This document shows, in pieces, positions 39,101-50,290 of a DNA stretch of 64,000 nucleotides (position 1 is the first letter of the stretch; every line of letters starts with the position of its first letter). Made by a program: the position numbers and the translations under genes. Where the stretch lies: positions 104,707,548 through 104,771,547 of the forward strand of contig CM072884.1 of the NCBI GenBank assembly GCA_037013685.1. Reading direction: 5' to 3'. Below the pieces are notes generated by a model, which did not search any database, was not told the origin of the DNA, and worked only from the letters and a program-made list of their open reading frames with translations. This stretch comes from Acridotheres tristis (lineage: Eukaryota; Chordata; Aves; Passeriformes; Sturnidae).

Positions 39101-42100
39101 AAAGATGAAACTAGGCAGATGTTAATAGTGGATGCATTTTTGATGCACCACAGCTAAGAGGTTCAGTCCTCCAGCTGGAGAAAGGCAAAAAAAGTCAGTA
39201 AAAAGAAAAGCTAATTCCATCCCTTGTAAATTGGAGCATAAATACTGCAGTAGCCTGAATAAAAAAGACTTGAGAGACCAAGTAACAGTAATGGTACAAC
39301 AGTTTTATTCAAGCTATTAAAGAGAGGGTTTTTTTCTGTTCAGTCATTTACTTGCAACTTTTAGATGGGTGCCATAAGCAACTTAGGCAGTGGCATCCAA
39401 ATGATAGTGAACCATAACTTCTAGATGAGAAATGCATAAGAAAAGTACTGCAAATTTGTGTTGATCTATTTATGCAAGACAGATGTTAGCTGCACAGAAG
39501 TTGACTTCTTTAAGTTGATGGATAGAATAGGATTTTAGAAATCCCATCTTCTCAATTCCCTAACACTCCTGTAAGTTAAGAGCTGTGAAGTGACAACTGC
39601 TTGATTTTAGCATTTTACCAAAATGCTCATCTATCTCTCTGTCTTTGATTCAAAGTACACTTTCATATTACCACTTTCCAGGAACACCTTCGTCATACAC
39701 AAAGACAACTTTGCCCAGCCTTCATAGGTCCTCCCCTCGGTTTTCTGTATCATCTCCTTCCTTTACCCCTTCTGAGACAGAGGATATCAGGAAACAGTGA
39801 GTGTTTTCATCTTCTTGTTCTGGAGTATGTATTTCTTTCCTTCCTGCCTCCATTCTACACCACCAAACACAAACTAAAATCTTTATTTCATTGACATCTT
39901 TCTTGTCTTACACCACACTAACAATTCAGGACTCTAACCTACTTCTCACTGCACCAAGCTGTTCTTCCTTCCTCTTATTTTCCCACCTCAGTTCTCTTTT
40001 CAGATATGTCTCCTGGAGAATGGAAGCAAAAGCAGGTATGCAAGCATCTTTGAGGGATGAATAATACACACTTGCATTCAATTATGGTCTTAATTCCACA
40101 CTTTGCACATTGATATGTAACCCTTACAAATCTCTTCCTAAATTTTCTAGAGCTACAAAATTTTATCCAGCTTATTGAAATCATCTGGATGGGGATCCCT
40201 GTGACCCAGCCCTTTAAATATCTGATTGCCTCTCCACAGCTTCCTCATTCTCTTTGCCTGGCTACAGCCCAGTATTACAGGAAAATGCTGTATAATGGGC
40301 GATAGAGGTTTCAAATAAAAACATGCAAATCATGCACAATTTGTCTAAATATGCTTATGCAGACCAGATGCAATCTGCAGCTGCAGTACAATCCTGTTTA
40401 TATTCTTGACGGGTAGAGTTTACAGTCAAAAAGTTCAGCAATATTCTCAAAACGTAACACAGGCCTCACTATGTCCTCATCAACAATCCCTTCACAGCCT
40501 ACATAGCTCTCTTGTGTAGAAATAGTAAACAATTTTAAATGAAATACAAATGTTCCGTTTCGCACATCAGTGTGCTCCGAGTCAGTACGAAACTAAGCAT
40601 GCTTTATTTAGCAGTTATTTACACATACAGCTCCAAGAACAATATAAAGGTCTCCCAAAGGCAAGGGGCTAAGGAAGCCATTCCTGTCTGCTTGGTATTT
40701 TCCACACTACATGATCAGCAGCTATGGAGCTCGTTTGAGAGGAGTGCTACCTCCCTTGGAACGACCAAGATGGCACAAGGCAGCTCAGAAAAGGAGACAT
40801 TTTGCCCTGGTGATCTATTGAATATCTGTTTAGCTCCACAGTGTTAAGACTCTGTCTTTCCAAGATGAAATATGGGATCCTTTCCATCTAAGTCATCCTC
40901 AGGGTCAGCACTCTCAGAAGATCAATCCTTGATTCACCACCAGCCAACTAACTACCTGGGAGGCAGAACATTATGCAGCCCTCCACTGTGATGCCACATG
41001 ACATCAGCCTCCTAGAGTTTCAGACAGCTCTTTTAAGGTTCTTTCTTATTTTCCTTATGCACTATAGTAAAGCTTGCATTTTCTTCTAGTCCCACTCTGC
41101 CATCCACAGGCTTCCTTTGCTGACTTTGCTGTGCTCTGATTCTTTAATTATGTATATTTTTAAGCTGTAGTACCATTTGCTTCTCCTTCAGTCACATCAC
41201 TCAGTCACTCCTGTTCATATATGTATTTAAGTTCAACTGAAGTCACAAGAACATTTAGAATGCTTGCAAGGGAAAAATAACATTTCACTTAATTCACAGA
41301 ATCATGATTTACTAAGGTAGCATTATAAACTCCAATCAAATAAAAATTACTGTGTCTAGGGTTACTTAATTATTAATTTTCATGCTATGTGTAAGAAAAT
41401 AAATCAGGGAGCTAAAAAATTTAATGCTGCTGAAGAGAAACATCTCTGCAAACAGTGTTTGAGTATAGTGACAAGATCAATGGCTTTAAGCAATTGCGAT
41501 ATTCAGTGGAAAAAACATTACACTGAACACAAGATTAAGAAAGAAGGGATTTGATTCCTCTTATGGTCTAAATATGCAGAGAAATTTCCTTCATTTTCCT
41601 GACAGGACATTTCTTTTTCCCCCTTTTGCAACAACAAATGGAACAAAACAAAGCACACAACACTTAACTACAATATCCTAACTTTGAAGACGCTTTAGAA
41701 ACAAAAATCAAAGTAATTGATTAATCAATCAAGTCATGAGATTAGCATTTTAGGCCATTTTCCTGAAAAAATAAAATCATTATATACTTCGAAAACTTTG
41801 AAAAAAAATATATGCACACACATGTATATATGTATTTTCAAACTACACATTCATAAAGCATACGAACAAGATTGGTAGATACGTTTTATTTGAAGTCTGG
41901 AATGAAAAGCCTCATTAAAATCTTAAAGACTCTTCTGCTTAGAGATCAGAAACTATCATCTAGAAATGAATTCCTATTAAAGAAATATATCATTTTGTGT
42001 TTCTAAAAAGATTACTTGCAGTGTCATGTGCACCATCTGTGGCAGCTTATTTCCACATTACAGCAAGGAACTTGGAGAGTAAACTGAACACCATCTTTCC

Positions 42101-45100
42101 AAAAGGAAAACCTGAAATGGCCAGTAGGTTTTCCAATGTATACTGTGGAAGCATATTTAACTGCATTTCTAAACTGGTCAAACCATTAAGATAAAATGTG
42201 TTTTGGGATGAATCAACTTTCACTTCTGTCATTGAGTCATTATTAAAGCCTATAAGAAATACAGCACACACATGGAGCAGGAGGGAAGGGAAACCTAAGG
42301 CAGCGCTGCATGAAATGTTGCAATAATAAAGGGGTTAGGCAGTATAGACATTAAGACAAATTTTTGTATGCTCTTTTTACTAAAACTGGGTCATTGTCAA
42401 GAAATTGCTGATGTTAGGATTTCCTGTCATGAATAATAAGAGCAACTCTGCCAGAATGTGCAAGTCATAATAGACTAGGCACATAGAAAATCTTATGAAT
42501 GATGGTAACATTTGAAGCTCACTGTAATGTTACTAGATATGCCCTCTAACTGATGCTATATTTAGTATCAGTTAAACTTCCTTGGCATCAAACCCACTGG
42601 TTCTCATGAAACTAGAAAGCAGAGGTGTTTTAAGTTCAGCAGAGCATGCTACTGCTGACATTCAGTGGCTCTGCTGTTTCTCTGTAAGTTTCCAGGGGAA
42701 ACAAATAATCTCAAAATATGGTCAAGAGTCTATATGACCAATTTTTCCATGATTCTCATATTTTAAAACATGCAGTATAAATAAGGGGGAAAAAGTAGAA
42801 TAAAGTATTCTAATTTATAATTACTTAAATTAAAAAAAAACAAAACATATTCACAGATTTTAGAAATATAGTGATTACTTATCCATAAGTACTATATTAA
42901 TTATAAACACATAACTTAAGAAGTGGAAGAGTCAAACTTGTAAGTAAATTAAACATATAAAAGTTCTATCTATAAATATAATGTGGGATAAGGATGTCTG
43001 ATAAATCTCATTGACTTTACATTTCCTTTACTCTTGTGAAATTTGTAGTCCTATATATTTCTTAACTCCCTCACAAAATCTCCAACAGCTTTTAATCTCT
43101 ACAAAATAAACACAAAAAGGCAGACTACAATTTACCAGACAACATACTGTAGAAGGAGAAAACACAAGGGAAAGCATATACCTGCTACTTCAACTTTACA
43201 CCTGTCCTGTAACTGTCAAGAACACCCTTCTGGTCAAGACAAACCCTCAGTGGATCTCAGATCTGCTTTCTGTCTTTTCTCACCTTGCTGCTTTCATCAT
43301 ATTGCTAATATTTATGAACTAAAGATTTTACCTAATTTAAATAATCATCATTTTATATTAACAAATATAATACACTATTATAGGCATTAACACCTCATTT
43401 ATCTGGGCTACTTCACTAGTACTGCAGAGAAAATTTTTAGGTATGTAATCTGTTCTTCTTACTGCTAAGGTTTGAAGAGCAGTCTCTTTCTTTAAACAAA
43501 AACCAACACACAAAACCAAGTAAGAAAACAAACTATCATATGATATAAAGTCTAAAAAGGATGAAATGAGGTGAAATTACTTTGAATATGGAATTTCTCA
43601 CACAGATTTTATCTTCTTCCATTCCACTGGGGAGAAAGCCTAGAGTATATGGTCTCCAAACAGAATATCTATACTTCTGGAGACAGTGTCAAGGACATTG
43701 AAAGCACAGATTAAGTTGTTTAAGGACTTGTAATGAGATTTATGATTGGTTCAGCCTCTACAGAATTTTTTTAATGTTTGTGTTCGTCTTCATTTCCAAA
43801 AGCAACAAAAAATCTAATACATGATGGGCAGAAAGGCATGAGGCTGTGAGATGGCAGTTCCTCCAACCTGTACCCATGTTACAACTAAGGCAAGTGATGA
43901 GAGGGGACAGGGCAAGATGAGGAAAGGATCATGATATTTTCACTTTCTAAAGTGAATAAAGGACAGCAGAAAAAAGAGATTTTTTCCCTTCTAGTTCTAT
44001 TTGGGTGCAGAAACTTAGCTGAGGTTTCCTTGAAAGCACTGACTATCAGAGAGCTGGTGACAGAAATTGTTTCTGTGAAATTGAGGTAGGTGCAGATATT
44101 GGATGATCTAAAGATTCATCAGGCTGGTCATGGTCATCCACAAAGACACTCAGAGCTCAGATATTGCCCACTAACATCAAAGCTGTCTACAAAGCAGTTG
44201 GTACAAACCACTGGTAAAACCTTTATTGATTGTTTGACAGTCCAAACTGGGATGTGTAATATGGTGCTTACTTTGCTACTATTAGTCAGACCAAGCTCAC
44301 CACATTTACTGCATTATAACCACAACTTTTGTCACAATACAGGTAGCAAAAGGCCTTGGCCTCTTAGCTTAATGATTTTGTCAAGAAGGAAGAAAAATTC
44401 TTGTGGTTAATGCTGTACAAAAAGCTTCTAAGGCTGGTAAGATGACAAAAAAGAAACACTAAGCAAATGAGTAATGAAATCAAACCAAAAGCCCAAAAAC
44501 TAAAAAGAAAAAAAAAAAAAAGAATCATACATTTATAGCAGAATCTCAGTAAGTTATTCAAAACAGAAACAAAATCTACGAGAAAAAGAAGCAGATGTAT
44601 GTGATATTACCAATTACAATCTTCTTCTGGCATCCGAAATCATACTATCTATATTCCTTTCTACACTCACGGGGAAAAAAATGTATTTGAAAATAATTAT
44701 GTATTGACAATAATGTATACTACCATTTTAACTTACCTGATGACTACCACATTCCTCTGCACAACTAGAGTCCAGATCTCAGATTTTACCCAGAGATATT
44801 CAAGGCTGCCATTTGGATGTACAGACAGGCTAATCCTGCACGTGCATCCTGCTACTGCCATATAAAATGCAAACTGCACTAAGTGCCAAAAATGGAGGCT
44901 TAACTCATAAGTTTTCTCAGAATATGCCTAACACAAACTGATAGAATTGGGTTTCTTGCAAAAAGCAATTATGGCTCCCATTTTCTCTTAAAAACAGGGC
45001 CCTCCCTTATTATGTTATAGCCTAGAGATTAAGTTACATTCATCCGAAAAGTAAGAGACTGAGCTTGAGCTCCTTCTTTTGCTAGAGGCAATGCAAATCT

Positions 45101-45715
45101 ACGTTACTGGCTACACAGATGATAGACTAAAAAAACATTACTTTGCAAAAGGCATGGCAATTTATTAAACCACTCTAACTTGATCAAATTCACCCCATAC
45201 TCAAGGTCCATCAATGAAATTGCAACAGCATGCTAACCAGTGTACTTAACATAATGTGAAGGTGTTTTACTGCTTTCAGCACGATATAATTTCTCATTCT
45301 GTTCTGACATGGAGCTTTGAGTAAATAGTCAGCATTTCGGAAGATGAGGCTGGAAAATTAGAATCTTTGAAAAAATGTCAGGAAGACTCTGTTCACCCAT
45401 AAATATTTTCAGCTAATTTTACAGTTGGTATGCTGTCCATAAGTACAAAAATGCAAAAGTGTGTACTCACCTGTTCTGTCAAACTTTTTTTTTTTTAATA
45501 GGCAACAAGAAGAAAAAAAAATAAATAAATCAATAAAATGTATCCAAGACAGGCCATATTTTCAATAAAACAACATTAATCTTCCTTAAATGCATGCTGG
45601 ATGTAGCAGCAATGCCTTAGCTGTTTTCTGATGAACGAAGATTAAGAAGACATCTAGCCAGTCACCACTAGTGGCCAAAACCAAAGGCAAAGAAGCAAAT
45701 AGAGATAACATCAAG
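36173..45715. other. About 9.5 kb of non-coding DNA, no gene seen
   Basis: No exon, RNA gene or named repeat is supported. From about 36200 to 36880 the sequence is less AT-rich and holds a GC-rich hairpin (36591-36625) and a 14-bp palindrome ATCTCAGCTGAGAT at 36758-36771. A second moderately GC-rich block lies near 38490-38720 (TGCAGGCTACTGGCTACAG) and may be an old unnamed repeat. From about 41.2 to 45.7 kb the text is strongly AT-rich. Confidence 0.5.
36591..36625. repeat. GC-rich inverted repeat (potential hairpin)
   Basis: GGGGGAACA at 36594-36602 pairs exactly with TGTTCCCCC at 36612-36620 across a 9-base loop. The outer bases TCAG and CTGA can extend the stem past a one-base bulge. 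It is not a bacterial-type terminator, because this is a vertebrate genome. Whether it is transcribed is unknown. Confidence 0.85.
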
Positions 45716-45725
45716 CAGGAAAAAA

Positions 45726-45947
45726 GGGAAGGGAAGGGAAGGGAAGGGAAGGGAAGGGAAGGGAAGGGAAGGGAAGGGAAGGGAAGGGAAGGGAAGGGAA
45801 GGGAAGGGAAGGGAAGGGAAGGGAAGGGAAGGGAAGGGAAGGGAAGGAAGGGAAGGGAAGGAAGGAAGGGAAGGGAAGGGAAGGGAAGGGAAGGGAAGGG
45901 AAGGGAAGGGAAGGGAAGGGAAGGGAAGGGAAGGGAAGGGAAGGGAA
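45726..45947 (+). repeat. GGGAA pentanucleotide microsatellite (polypurine tract)
   Basis: The array has 24 perfect GGGAA units (45726-45845), then a short interruption where three units have lost one G to become GGAA (46-49, 60-63 and 64-67 in the 458xx numbering), then 16 more perfect units (45868-45947). The total is 222 bases with every base a purine on the plus strand, preceded by AGGAAAAAA. It creates open frames on both strands that encode only GKGRE-type or PFPSL-type repeats. These are artefacts, not genes. The near-perfect units imply recent expansion and likely length polymorphism. Confidence 0.98.
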
Positions 45948-46191
45948 TTTCCCTGCAAGTCATTAGAACTGATGAACCCAAAAAAAGTTGTGCCTAAATG
46001 TGGTTTTAGTCTTGCCACAGGTTGTTGTTACCAGGGAGAAAAAAAATCAAATAGTTATTAAGATAAAAATAATTTAAAAGCCCTACTAAAATGAGGTAGA
46101 CAGATTGTTGGGATAAAAAAGACATATTCTTTGAATAATCAATACAATTTAAAAAATAGCAAGAAATTAAAGTAACTTGATAAAACATAAC
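45948..46191. other. AT-rich spacer between microsatellite and LTR
   Basis: Unremarkable AT-rich sequence with no gene or repeat recognised. It ends in ATAAC, the candidate left target-site duplication of the LTR that follows. Confidence 0.5.
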
Positions 46192-46745
46192 TGTGGTGGG
46201 TTTCCAGGTGTCCACCAAAGTCACTCTATCTCTTACCTCATCAGCTGGCAATGTGAGATAAATTTAATGAAAATCTCATGGGTTGAAATAAGGATAGGAA
46301 GAGATCACTCACCAGTTAATTGTCATGGACAAAACAAACTGGAGTTGGGGAAATTAGCTTAATTTATTACCATGGGCAGCAGGGGCACAGCTGGCTCACC
46401 ATGGTCTCCACCATGGATTGCAGGGGAATCTCTGCTCTGATGCCTGAAGCACATCCTGCCCCTCCTTCTTCACTGACCTTGGTGCCTGTAGAAGTTTCGT
46501 TCTCACATTCTCACCTCTCTCTGACAGCTGCTGTTGCACAGCATTTTCTTCCTCCTGCTTCTTAAATATATTGTCCTAGAGGTGCAACCACTGTCCCTGA
46601 CAGGCTTGGCCTTGGCCAGTGGTGGGTCCACCTTGGAGCCAGCTGGCACTGGATCAATGGGACATGGGGCAAGCTTCTGGCAGCTTCTCACAGGAGTCTC
46701 TCCTGTGCTACCAAAACCTCGCATTGGCCATGCAAAGCCAATGCA
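46192..46745 (-). mobile_element. Solo-LTR-like element of an avian endogenous retrovirus, minus strand
   Basis: Read on the minus strand, the element begins TGCATTGGCTTTGCATGG and ends in CCCACCACA, giving the TG...CA ends of an LTR. Inside it, in minus-strand order, come a U3-like part, a TATA-like TATATTTAAG (plus-strand 46564-46573 region) and AATAAA (plus-strand TTTATT near 46365). That is the correct order for an LTR. Plus-strand landmarks CTTGGCCTTGGCCAGTGGTG, TTCACTGACCTTGGTGCCTG and GGGGAATCTCTGCTC agree with an avian LTR family I remember. The flanks ATAAC and ATATC match at four of five bases, consistent with a decayed 5-bp target-site duplication. Compared with my memory of the family, an internal series of CCACGGG-type repeats is missing, so this is a shortened version. 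No viral coding region is attached. Confidence 0.75.
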
Positions 46746-49689
46746 ATATCTTCATTAAAAATTATGCTATTTACCATAAGAATGTTAGGCTAAACCCATG
46801 CCAGTGTTACTGTGCCCAAATGCTACCTGCCCAGAAGCTGCACTGAGACACTGTCTGACAGGGTGATCTCAACCCATTCCCCAGACCCCACAAACCATTA
46901 AAAAAAGTTGCCTGTGATCCACAGCAGGTCATATATTTCCCATCTAACTCACAGCTCCCTGGAAGGGAACATCATGAGACATAATTATTTGATGTTTGCC
47001 CAAAGCTGTGAGGGCAGCAGGCTCTGGCTGCTGCTGGACAGCTCCCTCGGGGAGGGGAGGCTCATGTCACACACCCTGCCAGCCCTGCACCCAGACTTCT
47101 TCTCACTTTCTGCATGCATTCCACTCTTAATAATGCAGAGGTACAGTGCTGGGTTTTTTTACTTATTTGAGGAAAATAAAAAATCAAAATTCTTGGTCTT
47201 TACACGCTTTTGTAGGGCAGGAGGGAAGCACTGGATCTCCTCAGCAATTCATGAAGGCTGGTAATGTGAATGAAGTGCACTATCTACAGGCAACATCTGT
47301 GCCTTCTCTCAAGTTTATGTTTGATAACAACTACCATTTTCACGTGCAAGTAAGGTATGACCTCTTCTCAATCTCTGTTATTTGAGATTTTCTGAGCTCA
47401 TTGTAAGAAAAGAAAAAAAAAAGCTAAAAAATTTCACAATCAAAAGATACCTTAATGCTGAACTTCTAAGAGAGTCTAAAATTACTGACAGTTGTGAGTT
47501 AAGGAAAAAGACAGTTTAGTGCTTTTCAAACAAATTGATGTGCAGTCCTGAAACAGTTCTATATGTCAAATGGCAGGCTGGAGACAGGGAGTTGACTGTA
47601 AAATCAACATCTCAGTGCAGTTCCAGTAAATGCTAACAATAATACTTTCAAAAGGTGCACACACATATATGCATGTTCATAGAGAAACTATATATAGACA
47701 TTTGAAAGATTCCATTGCATGCTTCAAATATCTATTAAAAATAACATCTGATGAAAATTACCTTTAATGCTCTGTAATTAAATACAATACCTAAATGCTT
47801 ATGTATAGACATCCACAAGGAAATAGACAGAGATACAAATGGATTTACTAATCTTTCTGTTCACATAAATTTAAAGACTGACAATTATATCAGAGTATTT
47901 AAAAGGAAGTCAGAGAATAAAACTGCAGTATTCCATCACCATGCTATTTAACCTGCCAGTGCACAGAAAAAGGAAAAAAACAATGCAGAGTGTTGTAGAT
48001 GTTCCTCTAACATCCTTTTCCCCAACTCTAAACTCCTGCTTTCCAAGTTTGTTTACTAAAATGTTATGTTTAAGATTTAAAATTATCTTAGCAACTCCTC
48101 TGTTTTGTCTTCACTTGAGAAAGCTATTTTTACATATTTTTATGCTCAGGAATACTTGTCTTAATTAATTCACACATACTTGAGACTAAATAATCAATGA
48201 CCTAATTGTTTGTTTTCTGAACTTTTATAATGAAGAGGACAAATATCTATCATGAAGAATGCAAAGCACTCCTTCACAAGACCAAAGCAACAGTGCATGA
48301 AATTGAACTCAAAAAAAGCCTCCATTCTGTGTGACTTCTTGGCTGACACAATTTAGATATTTATAGCTTTAGGAATATGCCACTGGAAAAGAACTTGAAG
48401 CTTTTTCTAGCTAGGAAGGATTAATGAACATGTGCACCTGGTAATTACAGCACTCCATCTTTCTCAAAGCCCTCACATTGGCTCAATGGCAGAAACTGTA
48501 ATGAAAAACCATTGAAAATATCAATCTGCAATTCCATAAGTCATTTAATTATTAAAATATATAATCTCTTTTCATACTTTCTATGAACTATGCTAACAGT
48601 GGTATGCAAAAAATTATACTTTCTGCTTCATGTTATTACCTGGAACACCTCATTTAAAATGAAAAATTCATCTGGTATCATCTTGGGGTTTAACTTACTC
48701 TAGACTCAGTATGGAAAATGCATGGTAATGACTCTCAAATACTTCAGCAAGAAACAGCAGGATAAAAACCCAAAGAACAAACAACAGCCTGGGGTAACAC
48801 ATACAATTCTAAGAAGACAAAAATTACACGCTAAATTTCAAAAGAAGTTTAGTAGAAATGTTTAAAGATTGGGGAAAACAAGCATTCTGTACTCTTTTCC
48901 TAAAGAAGATTTTCAGAGTCATTGTCAGGTGGAAAGTTTTTTAGAAGTAATGCATGCTGTCACAAACATTTGTCTAATATGCATAGCACTAGAAATCAAC
49001 AGTAGCAGGTGTACTGTTTGTTTGTTAAAACACTACCTGAATTAACTTGAAAAACACTATGCACCTCATGTTCTATTCTGAGATTTAAAAAATACTGAAA
49101 AACTTGGAAAATATTACAAAACAAAAGCCACTTTATCATCAGAGTAGTAAACCCCCAAATAGTCTATGAGCATCAATATTCAAATTTTCTCGTGTTAATC
49201 TGGCATTTGATATAACAGTAACCTGAAACAGCCAGATACATGAAGGGATGAAGCAGACCACCCAAAAGTAAAAACAACATTACTAATACAGGTTATTTTA
49301 AGCAGAAAGCCTCAACTTCTTTTCAAGTGAAATTAAAATTTAAAATACATTTTAGTGAAGTCCTTAGCTATTACAACATTTGAATGAAAGTCAATTATAA
49401 CCTGAATTCACAGACATCTGTATGGTTTTAAAAGTAGTCTTTTAAAAGATATTTAAGCACAGTATGAGATTTGAGCATATAAAAATGGCCTTTTTTTGTT
49501 AAAACATACTGTTCCTTGGTGGATTATAGAAAAAGAAAAGGCTCCAATAGAGATAAGTGTGCATGAAATGCTCTCTCAAGAGTATTCAACCAAACTGACT
49601 GCAATAAGGGGACTTCAAAAAGCAGCAAGAGAAGAGATGTTCAAAGCACCTTGCAGCTTTGGGCTGCTGGCCTCTACTGCTGTTTTTAA
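46746..49689. other. Non-coding DNA, partly GC-richer beside the LTR
   Basis: From 46800 to about 47265 the text is GC-richer (CAGCTCCCTCGGGGAGG near 47040) and carries a 118-codon plus-strand frame without an ATG start and without a recognisable product. From 47.3 to 49.7 kb it is AT-rich. The stretch 48340-48560 is repeat-free, with motifs such as CACCTGGTAATTACAG, and may be conserved non-coding sequence. No gene is supported. Confidence 0.45.
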
Positions 49690-49967
49690 TACAGTTGGGT
49701 TTAACTTGCGAGCGGATAAATAACTGACAGAGGTATTTTCAGAAAGCTTTGATCACCGCACCGTTTGTCACAAGCTCCAAAGTAGTCACTGCGTTAACAC
49801 TTAATCTGGGGCTTCTTATTTCAAGTACAAAAGCATCCCCTCCCACCTACAGCTCGCAGACTCCTGCATCAGAACGGGAGACTTAAGATGCAGCCTGCAC
49901 AGCACTAACACACCACGCTCTCCACCGGCAGATTCCTTCTCCAGCACGCCTATTTTCCCATCCTTAC

Positions 49968-50290
49968 CTTTAAAAGGCTGCCCAGAACCTGCCAAGCTCC
50001 CCCAGACGGTTTTAGTTCAGAGCATCCAGCAGTGCATCCGCACAAAGCTTTGCCATTGCGAGTGTGAAGAGGGAGAGCTGCTGGGATGCTGAATGGCACA
50101 TCAGCCAACTTTGTGTGTATCCGAGGCTCCCTGAAAAAGCCGGACTGAAATTCCCCGAGCCTGCGGATCGGATTCAGCAGCGCTCAGTAACTGTGAGAGA
50201 CCAACTACTCAAAAGGGGAAAAGGGACAAGCAGGAGGGGGAAGGGAGGGGGGGCACGTCTGAAGAGAAAAGAAATCTGTCCGGGATACTA
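49968..50290 (-). other. Candidate 5' untranslated first exon, minus strand
   Basis: On the minus strand the sequence runs from the CpG block to CCTTTTAAAG and then GTAAGGATGG. This is a near-consensus 5' splice site (AAG|GTAAGGA), with the last exon base at 49968 and the intron GT at 49967-49966. The right edge is a guess, since no start site can be read from sequence alone. The first ATG in this stretch opens a 29-codon frame that ends before the donor, so any main coding frame would begin in a later exon. Later exons would be to the left. I did not identify one in this window. Confidence 0.35.
50012..50101 (-). other. Possible 29-codon upstream open reading frame
   Basis: If the block is a minus-strand leader exon, its first ATG (50101-50099) opens a frame that begins MCHSASQQLS, contains a second in-frame ATG at 50056-50054 (MAKLCADALL), and stops at TAA (50014-50012), before the splice donor. 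Short frames of this kind in 5' leaders can lower translation of the main frame. The peptide resembles nothing known to me, and the claim depends on the exon being real. Confidence 0.18.

Noticed and set aside
45586..46018. Open frames of 108-131 codons on both strands across the microsatellite
   Set aside because: They are made by the stop-free GGGAA repeat and encode only PFPSL- or GKGRE-type repeats.
49496..49723. 75-codon plus-strand frame just left of the CpG block
   Set aside because: No ATG start (TTG), no splice signals and no family similarity. Most of it lies in ordinary AT-rich sequence.
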